In this document: in pieces, positions 41,923 through 53,698 of the stretch
Layout: every line of letters starts with the position of its first letter
Numbering within the stretch: position 1 is the stretch's first letter
Assembly: GCA_964020085.1 (NCBI GenBank)
Contig: OZ026600.1
Span: 16,717,823 to 16,781,822 of the forward strand
Source: Micromussa lordhowensis
Lineage: Eukaryota; Cnidaria; Anthozoa; Scleractinia; Lobophylliidae
Direction: 5' to 3'
Length of the DNA stretch: 64,000 nt
Made by a program: the position numbers and the translations under genes
Notes under the pieces: generated by a model
Databases searched by the model: none
What the model was told of the DNA's origin: nothing
Seen by the model: only the letters and a program-made list of their open reading frames with translations

Positions 41923-43934
41923 GGGGAAAATTATTGCTCAAGGTGGTGGAATTGATAGTGATGAATGTCCTGCAATTTATCCAAACATTGCCGAACAATC
42001 CTCCATGCAAGGAGTACATGTTACATGTGATTTATGATAGCCTTTAGTTTTCTTTACAGATGCGTACATGTATTTTCATGTTATATACACAGGTTTCAGC
42101 TTAATGGACAACAATCTCCCAGTTATTATAAAATATATTTATTAAATTAATTTAAAATCAAGACATAAGTGAATGTACATCATGTACAGTATTATAAATT
42201 GCACCTTGTTGCGTTAAATGACTAGTTTTGCATAAAAGGCAAGCTGCAGAACAGAGATCACTAGGCCATTTAATTAATCCTTTATTGATCAAGTTTGTTC
42301 TGTTATGATGGCTGGATTTTTTGCCTCGTTCTTATCTTGATTGCTAGTTATGGTTTTCAACTGCATCTCAGTCCATAAACATGCAAAAGAACTTGGCCAA
42401 TTTCCAGCCATTTGTTTACCTCATAAATGGTCAATAACCCATAACCCATGTCAAAGTTTATCAGAACCAATACACCCATATCAGCTACTCTTTCCCCTAT
42501 GGTATGGTTTTATGGCCATGTACCATGTCTCTCTGATAATTACGACCAAATTCTTTATGCTCTGTTCAAAATACAGAGTGGTTTTCAATGATGTGGCAAG
42601 GATTCAAATGGTATGGACTCGTATTGGTTTTGCTTTACTTGGCACCATACTTGGCTCAAAAAATTCTGGGACAGCTAGATAGAAAGTTAAAATTGGTCAC
42701 TAGGTGTTGGGTGTGTGTTTATTGGCTTTTGTGATTGCTTTGGTTACTGGATTGAAAACTGTTCTATGCAGGCGTTTTGTACATGCGTGTTGTAAACAGA
42801 CAGAATTGGGTGTAAAACTTTACACTGCTATTTACTAATATTTACTAAGACATAAAATAATTCATTTGAAATGTATTTTTGGGATGACCTACCCTGCACC
42901 ATTTAATTTATTGATAATTAATATTTAAATTATTAAATAATGTTTATTCATGTACAGTATCCACTTTTGTGTGATAAATATGTATATTATTTCCCGATAA
43001 AAGCACAAAGTCTATTGACATGTGCTAACCGCTTACCTCAAGTGGAACATTTCCTGTAATCTATTTATTATGCTTGTTTTCTTGGGGCTCACAGAGTGTC
43101 TGTTTTAGTAAAGGTCATAGTGAATAGTTTGCTGTCTGGGTGAAAAAGAGGTTGCTGTGACAGTGAGGTATAGCCATGATGTTTGTTTCTAGTGTACAAC
43201 AGCACAGAAAATAACTAAACAAACTATGGCAACATAGTATGGGTGTCATCTGTGAACATTTTAATTACTTTAGCTTTGTTGTGTGTACTCTTATGAGTTT
43301 ATCAATTTTGACTTTAAAACCCTGCCACAATAGTGTCAGTGGTTGTTACATTGTGTGCTATTTTGCCTGTTTTGATTCAAATTTGTTGTGGAAGTCAATC
43401 AAATTGTGGCAGAAAAAAAGGAGAGCAGCCAAGACTCTTGCTCTGGTTTAACCTGACACTGTTGCATGTTGTCATGTAATTGACTCCCGACTACTCTTAT
43501 CAAAGTTATTTTAACCTGTTAGATAAAGAAAATAATTTACAGAATAGGAGATAACAAAGTCTAAAGTCTCTTAGACTTATTTACAGAGAAGACTTATTTA
43601 CAGTAATAATGATCATGACAACAATGGCTAGAAAATTATTTAAATATTATTACTAAAGAGGAGAATAAAAGAATTTTACAGAGTGGCTGCTGCTGCTTAT
43701 TTTTTTTTAAGCTAGGTTGTCAAAAGAGTGAGGAAAAGCCAGCTTACTTGTATGAATTTTTGTACTCGATTTTGTGTTTCTTCTATTCATTGGCATTTAT
43801 TAGGTGAGAAATGGATGGGTGTGAACCAGTAGACTTGGTCATGAGCTGAGTCACCTGTCCTTTATAGTTTGACCTTTTTTTGACTCCATTTCAGACATAA
43901 TAAAAACCCTAAGAATATAACTCACAGTATTTAA
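41923..43934. other. Intergenic stretch, nothing identified
   Basis: AT-rich DNA between the nischarin-like gene and the family A repeat. Short frames (for example 42341-42682) lack recognisable domains or splice context. The CCTGCCACAATAG and GAGTGGCTGCTGCTGC blocks are not informative. Confidence 0.5.
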
Positions 43935-43936
43935 TA

Positions 43937-43970
<34 letters not shown>

Positions 43971-44175
43971 GAGAGTTTTCATTGGCTCAGCCATCATGGT
44001 ATATGAGCCATTATACCATGATCTACAAAGATGGCGAGCGTATGCGTGATTTTTTGGGCCTTTTTGTTTTTATTGTAGCCTAGTTTTCTATTTTTGGGAG
44101 GCGTTTTTAATAAAACAATTATTCCACTCGCGCATGTTGGATATGAGATGATTATAGCCAACTCGGCGCTACGCT

Positions 44176-44211
<36 letters not shown>

Positions 44212-44232
44212 GCTCATGAAATAATTGTTAAT
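43935..44232. repeat. Fold-back element family A, copy 4 (inverted)
   Basis: Inverted copy of 34468-34745. It ends about 240 bp upstream of the dehydrogenase-RING gene's start codon, so it is part of that gene's proximal upstream region. Confidence 0.75.
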
Positions 44233-44475
44233 TATGAGGCAGAGACAGTTTCCAGGAGCTGGGGGAGGGGAGGGACGTGATTGACTTCCAAAACATCAAA
44301 GAGAGGCCACAACATGGCGTCCGAAGAATACTTTGGCCTCCATGTCTACATCTTCATGGCTAGGCTGGGCCACTAGGCTATTAATAAAATGCAATGGCAG
44401 CCCTCACTCATCAGACTCGTCTGAACAAACTTCTGGTCATAAAAACTTAGCCGAAGGTAAAAGGTAAGGATCGGG

Positions 44476-47400
44476 ATGTCTCGTGATACACAGGAGGTGA
44501 CCGTATTAGGAGCCGGTTTGATGGGCACATGCATTGCAGGTAAGTTTAAAAGCTACGGAGCTGGGCTCCTGTTTGCAGAGTTTTGCCTATCGATCATTTG
44601 AAGATTGATCTTTCACAAATATTTTAAATAACAAGTGGAAACGCATTTTTAAAACATATAAGCTCCCTATGGATTATATGGATTGTGCTTTAATACTGTA
44701 TATAAATATATTTAGTAGAATTCTACTAGTATACTAATGCAAATGCTGCAATCTGATTGGCTGAGCTACTCGTATACTATCAGCCATTAGAGTACAGTTA
44801 GCTACAGTTGGCTGCCGGTCGTCCAAGAAATGCGATGTTTTTATTGTTTTTCCGAAGTTTTGGAAGGGATTTTAGATGTAAACGGGTAATTAAATTCCTG
44901 AGAAGACTAAAAGAAGCACTTTTAAGGTTTCTTGACTTTAAAAACTTGAAAATATTGAAAAAGCGGGTACGCGCGTAAACAACTGCAAATTTGCCAATGA
45001 TAGTTCGATACGTTCAACTTTGTTTATGGGTATAGTTCAATAATGCGTGGGAAAATCATTGGAAACCGTTATTTGCGTTAATTTCAGTTAGAATTCTACT
45101 AAAACAATTAGATTATTCGCTCTCGATTTCTATGAGGCGATAGTTGATTCGGCGTTCAGCCTCATCAACTATCACCTCATAGAAATCTCGAGCTCATAAT
45201 CTAATTGTTAAATAGAAAGGTAGTTCTAGTAAAGATAATAGTTAGAAGCAGTACTTTTTTTATATTTGCAATGTTTATTTTCCTCGAAGAAATTAGCTTA
45301 ATTTTAAGCTACCCTATACATTGGAGCAAATTAAATTATACATGTATATATAAGGTTTACCTCTTATATGTTTTTCTGGCCAATCAGCAGGACAGAATTC
45401 TAACTCTTCCAGAACTGGTTCAGTAAGAATGAGTGTCCAGGAGCTCTTCCGCTCTTGAAGAAAACTTTCGCCCAGAAATCACATCCCGACTAGTAGCCCC
45501 TTGATCTCTGGCGTCCTGGGGGATCTCACGCGGCCGTTTTTTCACGCAATCTTCAAATTTCGCGTCACTCACGGACTAAGCGAAAGAGGGACTACTCGTA
45601 GTCTAACATTTAGTGGGCTGTACAGTAAAATATGGCCCGCTAAATTGACCAATCACAGCACACGTAGTAACTGAAAGATAAATATATAGATTTAGCCAAG
45701 CCTAAAAGCAGAGCTCCTGATTGCAGTATCAACCATAAAGGAAAATAAGCTTTATTTTTCTTGGATCAGAAAATTAAGAAATGTTCAATAATGTTATTGT
45801 GAGCATGTAATTGTTCAGCATGTAGTTTCACTATTTTTTATGGCATCGGAAATCAATGGGTTAACAAACTATACCCAACAAGTGTAGCCAAGATTGTAGA
45901 AATTACACTCGCACGACTTTGGCACACAGGAGCTCTGCCATAATAGGTATGTAATAACCAAGCATGAAATCAAGATGGCTGTCATGGCTGGATATTGGCG
46001 AAGTTCTTCTTTTTTTGTGTTTATGGACCAAGACGGAGCCCGGGTCCATAAACACACAAATAAAGAAGAGGCCGATATCCAACCATCTTAACTGAACAAG
46101 CAAACAACAACAAACAAGTCAGTAAAGGACATATTATGCGGAAAAAGAACATTCTTTTTGCAGGACAGTGGGGAATGACATTATGGGTTATTGACAAAGC
46201 ATGCGGTCAAGTTGCTGGATATTGGCCAAGTTCTTTTTTTTACATGGACTGAAATGGAGTTGAGGTCCATAAACTCGCAAAACAAGAACGGAATGAGGCC
46301 AATATCCAGCCATCTTGGCTGAAAAAGCTTGGTCAATAAATAATTTATTATATGGCTTTTGGGGATTTTTTTTTGCTTTTTTAGGCGAATTAGCTTACCA
46401 TGGACATCGTGTGAAAGTGTATGATCGAAGTAGGCAGGCACTTGAAAGAGCCAGCAATGTACTGGAGGAACACAAAGAACAACTTAGACGAGAGGAATGC
46501 TTGATAACTCGGAACTTTGTGGTAAGATCAATCTTACCAGCAAAAACCACCCCTGTTACAACAACTGATTAATGAATGGCAAAGGCATTGTCTTAGTGGC
46601 AGTCAGTACAAACACAGACTGCAGACGACAGACTGGCTCTTTGCCTATGAAGGTTCATGATAGATTCCTTGCTGTTTGATAGAACTTGTAAACTTACATT
46701 TTAGTTTGTTAAAAATAAATTATTAATGAAATAAAAGTAGACAAAATAATAAAGAGATAATTCCAATGCAGCCTAAATCAGATTGTTACACTGCTGTGAC
46801 TGCAATCTGGCATACATGCATGTAGAGTCACTCCAAAAGGTGTTCAAAATGTTGTTATAAATATTGGTTAAACTTGAGAAATAAATATTGGTTAAACTTG
46901 AGAACAACCAAAATGGGAGCAGGCAAGCAAGGAAAAACCTTTTTATTTTCTTTTTCAGTTTTTATATAAAAAAGAAAAAAATGGGCTGGCTGGGCCATGG
47001 TAAACCAAACAATTTATGGGGTTCCTTAAAAATGTGTGAGAAAGCTTCTAAGCTTTTAGGATATATTTTATTTTCAAACTTGCAGACTCCTTAGCCTTCC
47101 TTCCATGTGAGATAGAAATTTACAGCAGAGTGTTACAACTAAGAAATACAGATGTCCTTCTCCCCATCCCTCAATATTCTATCAGTACAGTCTGGAAGTA
47201 GAAAATCAATGTTTTTAAAATAAATCATTATGAACTGTTCTTTTGCTTTTCTATTCCCTGCAGGGTACTGTCACTTTTACGGAAGATCTTGAAAATGCTG
47301 TTAGAAATGCAAGATTCATCTTTGAAGCAGTTTTTGAAGACCTTAATGTGAAACAGGACCTTTTTGAAAGTAGGTAAACTATTGAATAAATTCTTCCAAT

Positions 47401-50024
47401 TCCATAATTTTTTGGTGTAAATCAGTATCGCAGAGGAGACTTATCATTTTTTTGCCACTTAATTATATTTGAGAGAGAGGTGAGCTCAAGCTGTATTTCA
47501 GATTCATCATATTCGTCACATTCATCAACATTCTTCTGGCCTTAATAAAACACTAAATATTTTAATAACGAGGTGTCATATCATTCATCCATGACTATCT
47601 CGGATCCAGCACATTTTAACCCAAAGAATTCCACATCACCTATATATTGATATTAACTTACACGAAATATCCACTAAATCTACAGTATATTCATACTTTA
47701 ACTCGTCACTGTTTTTCCCTACTTGATAATGATGTTGTAAATACATCAAAACAACATCTTGTAAGCTATTTATTATTTTTCTAATGAACGTAGCTGTGCG
47801 TTTTATTTATCAAAGGTGTATCAAGAATATGTTCAAAAGAAACTATTATTTCCAGTAATACAATTCAACTTGATGTCAGTGAGATTGCATCAAAGGCAGG
47901 CTATCCTGAGGTAAGAGTTGTGATAATAGTAGGTTTTAACACATACTCATTTAATTGCCCCACCAAAGAAAGCCATTCCTTTTCCTAAAAATAACCAGAC
48001 AGAATGTGATTACTTCAATGAATTTTATTAAGAGGAGATGGTCTCATTGCCAAGTTATCAGAAAGATGCCACAAACATTTGAATGTCTTTATGAAGAAAC
48101 GTTCCCACATTCGGCCATTGTGAAGCGGACTATTGGTTAATGGTACAATTTACTGACAAATTACCAACAGGTTACCATGACTATATTTGGCAATCTGTCA
48201 GAGAGCCATTCGGCTGTCGGAAAACTTTCAGGAGCCTGGCAACCAGTTATTACTGTAAAAGCCGTGGTGATAACATTTAATTATATAAAGTAGTATGTAA
48301 AGTATTAATATTTAATAACGGAAGTGTATATGACTTCAAGCGGTACTGTACCTTACCTACATGTATATATGTTTTGTAGTCTGATGATTTCAATATTCCC
48401 TGGATAGCGGTGTATTGGCATCAGATTTCTTTATCCAGTTTATGGAATTCCTGAAGTTGAGATCACGTTAGCCAGGCAAACCACTCAGAGTTCTATACAA
48501 AAAGGTCAGACATCATTCAAGAAAGAAAAAACATGTACCATGTTTCTATCGAGTTATAGAAACAAGAGTGGAGAATGAGAAATGCTGTGGGAACACGAGC
48601 TGTAGGCGAGTGTTTCCACAGCTTTTTCAAGTTCTCCCAGACTTTTCATGAGTGTTTCTATAACTCGATAGAAACCAGAGAACATGTTTCCTTTTTCTTT
48701 TAGAAAACACCATAACAAAAAAAGGAAAACCCCTTGTTTACATTGATCATCAAAATGTAAATTATGTTTGCTCGCGCCATCATTATGTCAACAGCTCCTG
48801 CTAGTTCTGTGTTTCTATTGAGTTATAGCAACACGATTTTTAACCAATCAGCGTGTGTATTTTCTTAGGGCAGTTTTCTTAATTGTAATGGATGATAGAT
48901 GTTTTAATTTTGTTTCCTCTGAAATAACTTATATGGAATGGCAACCTATAAGTGAAATTATCTTTTTCTAAGTTGTCTCTTTAAGCAGTTATTTTGAAGA
49001 AAGTAATAACTTAAGTGCAAACCTCAAAGTCACACTTTTAATTTATAGCTTATACCTAACAGTAAGTATGTTCCTAACTGTTTCTAGTGCGACAACTGTT
49101 AGAGGGAATGGGTAAAACACTGTTCTTTCGCTCTGGAAACACACCCCTTGTTCTCAGCCATGCCCAAGTTGAATCAAGGAAGAGAGGTAGTCATAACCTT
49201 TATACAAGCAGTTAAGATTACCAACAATTATACTGTCAAGTTTTGAAAGTAATAACCTTCCTCCCCATGGAAGTGATGATGGATGTCTCACTAAAAGCAC
49301 AACATTCTGTACTCATTAGAATTTGATTTGATGTGTCTTACTATTAGCTCAGAGGGATAGGCTTAGAACTATGTTACAAGATGGCCATGCTGCTTATGTG
49401 CAGCTACCAAGCCTTGGTCACGGGTGGACCGGTTCATACTTCCGCCAGCAGGACGTTAATGCAGCAAATGAAGCAACAGCACATGCTCCAGAGCAACGGG
49501 CAGCTGAAGGTATAGGGTTTGTATTAGTCTGCGAATACAGCTGCCTCCCACTGTTCCCGGGTGATGTGCCAAACCATTAGACCAGGGGTGATTAGTCAGG
49601 CAGCTGTATTCCCAGGGTAGATATCTGTGGCATGAATTACTGAATGTTCTCTGAAACGTCTCTTTTAAGGTGGCTCGAAACAGTTTCCAACACTTTTGTT
49701 GGGTCATTATTTTTGAACTTTTTCAAAGCCCAAAACTTAAGGTGGCTATGAACCCCATGTACAGAATATTTTTAAACTTTGGCAAAAAGATACATGTTAT
49801 CCTGCTTATCAAACAGGGTTTCACTTTACCGTTTTTGAAATATAAGTGCTTAAAGCTAAAATTAAGGGTGTTTTTAGCAGGTAATACCGTTGCTATGGTA
49901 ACATATAGTGTCAAGAAAATGATAACAATGTGTTGACCAATGATTGAGTGGTTTTTTGAAACCATGATTGGAGCATCAACTGATAAAGAGTGGTTTATAA
50001 GGACCCATTGAATAGGCGGATTCA

Positions 50025-50056
<32 letters not shown>

Positions 50057-51262
50057 TGCATACGGCTTTGCGTGTAGAAGGAAACATGTTAGATATGAAT
50101 TGACTTCAGGCAGCTAAAGAACTAGTGAAACTTAGCACATGGTGAAATTTTTAGCTCTTTGGGTGTAATATTCAAGGAGAAATTGTCTTTCAAAAACTGC
50201 ACAATGTCTGGGTGGCAAAGGCGCTAATGAGCTCATACATTCTTTGTTAAATTTTGAGTTTTTAAACCCGTGTTGCACAAAAAGTATTCAATACATCAGG
50301 CTCATATTCACTGGCAGAGTTAATCGTACTATGACCTTTCAATATTAAGAACTGATTTATTTGTAGCTCCATCAGAAACTGAATTGCTTATGCTAATGAG
50401 GCAAATATTGTAAACAAGGATTCCCCTATATGTGCTGGGAAATGTTACGAGCCACCTTTACTGAAGTTCTTAGAGTGAGAGAAGTTTAATATATACATCA
50501 AGAGAATGATTCAGGGGGTAAGAGAGGCAAACTTGGTGTGCGAGTGAGCACTTAGAGCACCTTCTTGGATTAAGAGAGCAGCCTGCGGAGTAGGAATGAG
50601 GACATTCAACCAGTACGGCCCTCGTGTAGTGAATGAGATGTATTTATTACGCGGCAAACTGGTCCAAGACGAAAAGGAGAATTCTGAATTCCATACCGGC
50701 TGCTAAGATGGACCGCTCACGATTTGGTTTCCACGAGTTGCTTTTTTAAAACCTTTACAGTAAAGAAAACTGGTGGTTGTTTAGTAGAAACCTTTGTCTG
50801 TCATATGTAACGAAAACAAATTGAAAACGCAAATCATCCCTGACTTTTGCGCGGCCGTTTTCCGTGAATGCATCTCGGGGGCGCATTTGTTTATCAGCAA
50901 AGTTTTTAAAATGGGGAATGTTGGTCTGTTTTTTTTTCTTTTGCGCGTTTTTGAATCTCGCCTGCTGCTCGGTTCATTAACTCTCAGAAAACCACCAATA
51001 CTTTTTTTTCCTGCTAGTTCAGTAACGTATGTATGTCCATACCAGTATACTAAAAAAAATTGTGTGCATTGATTTTCTGATATCAACAGATCCTCAAAAT
51101 GAGTGTGTGGTGTGTATGGACAGTGGCAGGGACACTGTGTTGGTTCCATGCCACCATTTGTGCGTTTGCTCAACATGTGCTGACACTTTAAAACAGGATC
51201 AAGGAACTTGCCCAGTATGCCGGCAGAATATTACTGGAGTTATTCGTGTCTTCCAACCTTAA
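44476..51262 (+). CDS. HADH NAD-binding domain fused to C-terminal RING finger, 8 exons
   Basis: Exons: 44476-44539, 46385-46521, 47264-47369, 47816-47910, 48408-48504, 49088-49186, 49348-49509, 51090-51262. All are GT-AG with matching phases, giving 310 aa. Residues about 8-175 match the 3-hydroxyacyl-CoA dehydrogenase NAD domain: Rossmann VLGAGLMGTCIA, an acidic residue ending strand 2 (VKVYDRS), FIFEAVFEDLNVKQDLF, and SSNT. The family's GLHFFNP reads GIRFLYP, so the catalytic His is Arg. The helical C-terminal dehydrogenase domain is absent. A linker (about 190-255) has a basic segment (SRKRAQRDRLRTM). The last exon encodes a C3HC4 RING (CVVC, CHHLCVC, CSTC, CPVC) ending RVFQP, of the MGRN1/IAP-like C-terminal type. 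Inferred role: E3 ligase with a nucleotide-binding pseudo-dehydrogenase sensor. No transcript evidence is available. Confidence 0.82.
45100..45213. repeat. Fold-back element family B, compact copy
   Basis: AAACAATTAGATTATTCGCT at the left and GAGCTCATAATCTAATTGTT at the right. The inner arms GATTTCTATGAGG.GATAGTTGA and TCAACTATCACCTCATAGAAATC are nearly perfect. In intron 1 of the dehydrogenase-RING gene; family shared with 6913-7285. Confidence 0.8.
45965..46102. repeat. Fold-back element family F, copy 1
   Basis: GGCTGGATATTGGCGAAGTT and the inverted GGCCGATATCCAACCATCTT flank a second pair, GTTTATGGACC / GGTCCATAAAC. The arms are about 60 bp. Confidence 0.75.
46205..46330. repeat. Fold-back element family F, copy 2
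   Basis: Same palindrome as 45965-46102 (GCTGGATATTGGCCAAGTTC ... GAGGCCAATATCCAGCCATC; TGGAC / GGTCCATAAAC). It ends about 55 bp before exon 2 of the dehydrogenase-RING gene. Confidence 0.75.
48525..48690. repeat. Fold-back element family E
   Basis: GTTTCTATCGAGTTATAGAA and TTCTATAACTCGATAGAAAC form perfect outer arms. The inner AATGCTGTGGGAACACG and GTGTTTCCACAGC also pair. It begins about 20 bp inside intron 5 of the dehydrogenase-RING gene. A decayed copy is at 19295-19440. Confidence 0.85.
50010..50430 (+). repeat. ~430-bp repeat D, partner of 12065-12490
   Basis: Inverted relative to 12065-12490. In intron 7 of the dehydrogenase-RING gene, just before its RING exon. It is immediately preceded by the AAGGTGGCT(C/A)-type repeat (49672-49990) and followed by GCTGGGAAATGTTACGAGCC. 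Confidence 0.8.
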
Positions 51263-51289
51263 ATTAAAGAATTCAACATTATTAGAGTC

Positions 51290-51645
51290 TTCACAAGCAA
51301 CGTAATCGTAGAAATCGAAATCTCCTCATTATAGGAGAGAAAAGATTTCAACCGATCTGTTCGACGAGATAGTCTGTGACCCCACCCATAGACTCCACAG
51401 CCTCCTCCCCCAAAGGAAGTTTTGTAAATACTCACTGAGACGCAATAGAGATTTCACACTCCCCAAATGCAAAACCGAGCGTTTGAAGAACAGTTTTATT
51501 TTTAGCCATGTCTATAATATGTAGATAATTTTTCTTCTTTCTTAAAGACAATCTTATACTCATATATGTGTGTAATTGTAAATATTCCGTAATTCAGCCT
51601 ATGGCTGCAAGGTGTTTATAATAAAGTATCTATGTATCTATCATC
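51290..51645 (+). mobile_element. LINE 3' end directly behind the dehydrogenase-RING gene
   Basis: A plus-strand frame at about 51436-51520 reads RRNRDFTLPKCKTERLKNSF and ends HVYNM-stop, as in CR1/L2-like ORF2 C-termini. The 3' UTR has ATTCAGCCTATGGCTGCAAG and ends AATAAAGTATCTATGTATCT. It begins about 30 nt after the host stop codon, so its AATAAA (51620) could serve the gene. ATTAAA at 51263 is an alternative. Confidence 0.7.
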
Positions 51646-53698
51646 AATGCTGAGAGCCCCAGAAGTTTCATTAGTTCGTCTAGTTAGATCATTCGAACCA
51701 GGTTATTTTAACAGTTAGCTAATGCAGCTTTTCATCAACTTGACATTCGTAAAGGTAACTTATCTTTTATGAATCAACAATTCTATTTTATGATCCTTGT
51801 CGTAATTTATTTCACTTACCTGAGAATGTTCATTCGTCACAGTTACAACACAAGCTGTGTTCTGATTGAATTTTAAAGGAAAGTCAAGTAAATTCAGTTT
51901 AAAACTTCAATACAGAGAAGACATTTCAGCATTTCTTAAAACATCTCGTCTTCTCGAAGCAAAACACGCGCAAAGGGCGGCAGAGGATAAAAAAGTTGCG
52001 CCATCTTCGATTTAATTACTGGGTTAAGTGTGCTTAGAGAAAACAGGACATCTCCAGCCAGCTGGTTTATTACACACAAATGGTTTTCAATTTCTAACTA
52101 CAGTCAGTTTCTCCCTTTCAAAACGGGCAGGGGATACCATCTAATGCCGTTTTTGGTGTAAAAAATCCATTTGCTTATGTAAAGCATATATCGATTGATC
52201 GAAAGATAAATAAATTTAAAAAATCCAAACGTCTACAGAGCATGCCTATATGTATCATACAAACAACATGGCGCAGGAGGTAAGCAGAAAAGAGGGCGGG
52301 GGCTCAAATGCATGGTAAATCCGTCAGACAACGAAATGAAGACAAGGTATCACAAACAACAAGGCAGGTATTTTGCCTCTGAACTTACATAAAACTGGAA
52401 ACAGCCTTGAAACTAGTCAATTTGAATTCACTGAATGGCGTAGAGAGTTCCTAGCGAAAATGATGAGCCGCCTTATTCAAATGAGAATCCCAGTTTTAAA
52501 CAACCAGATTCCTCTAACAACGAACAGGCTGTACTGATTGAAGAGATAGACAACCCTCTTAATTAAAACAACACTGAGTAGTCGGTCACTAAGAAGGATG
52601 GCATTACGCTGACCGCTTGCGGGTTCGTCTTCCTACTCAGTTAAATTCTTGGCTTGAACTGTCACGCAATAAAAAAAGTAATTCGAAAACCATTTAGTCG
52701 GTGAAGTCAAGAAATTATGATTTTATAGAAGATTGATAAAGAAGATACTTCTCCAAGTTTTAAGTCTGTGCGTTTTCCTAAACTTCGAAATTCGTCGAAA
52801 AGTCCCCATGTTGGTGTACCACCGTGGTACACACATTGCTTATTGTGATTTTCCTCTTTAAACCTTAGTGTTTCTTTTTAATAGACCTTTTTACCGATAA
52901 GGCGGCCATTTTGAATTACAGGGGGCAAATACATACTAACAAGAGATTCTTGATACTAATTTTTCCTTTGAGCATCCCATAATTGCTATTTTAAACCCCT
53001 CGGAATTTGTGAATTTAACCCCTAAAGGAGCCTCCTTGGCTCAAGTTTTTTTGTGACCCCTAAAGGAGACCATCTTGGTCATCTTGGCGTGGTTTTAGCA
53101 AATTTTGACCCCTAAAAGAGACCGCTTAAAAACACACAAATACGACATGCAATGAGTTTTAATGATATAAAGACATAATCATCGAATGCTTTTATCTAAA
53201 AGTAGCTATTTTTAAAAGCATTGTCATAAATCTCAAGTTCTTGATCATGCTCATGCATTGTCTCTTTGGCACTTGGTAAAATAGAAAACTAGTAAATGCT
53301 AAAAGAACTGTAACTGTTCACAATGTCATCAAACGCTACACATGCTGAAGGCTAAAGGCTGGTAGTGACAAGCTAAAATATAATATTTACACATAAAGTA
53401 TACGCTTCTAAACTGCGACTGTTTGGAAACTGGAAAGAGCAAACCATCTAACTGCTCTAAAAAATTGTAAAATACATGTTTTGTCTCAATTTTTTTCTCT
53501 TAACTGTGACGACCTGTTTGCCGAATTTTGCTTATTAATTTAAGGTATGCCATTCAAAACATTGTCTGGCTACTGTATGTCTTTTCACATTTAAAACGTT
53601 AAGAATGATACTCTTCGACTTAGTCTTGCACTTGATGTAGGGACAGTATCCACCCTTCTGCCGTCATCTTCCAAGATTTGATGAGGAGTCGATGATTT
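51646..53698. other. Intergenic stretch, no gene identified
   Basis: AT-rich DNA. Around 52960-53120 are three ACCCCTAAA(A/G)GAG(A/C)C-type repeats (CCCCTAAAGGAGCC, CCCCTAAAGGAGACC, CCCCTAAAAGAGACC). No coding signal seen. Confidence 0.5.

Noticed and set aside
44476..49509. Reading the gene as an ordinary 3-hydroxyacyl-CoA dehydrogenase or CRYL1
   Set aside because: The catalytic His is Arg, the C-terminal domain is absent, and exon phases lead directly to the RING exon.
49371..49580. Frame extending past exon 7 of the dehydrogenase-RING gene
   Set aside because: The part after 49509 is intron read-through; the donor GTATAG and the RING exon's phase support splicing.
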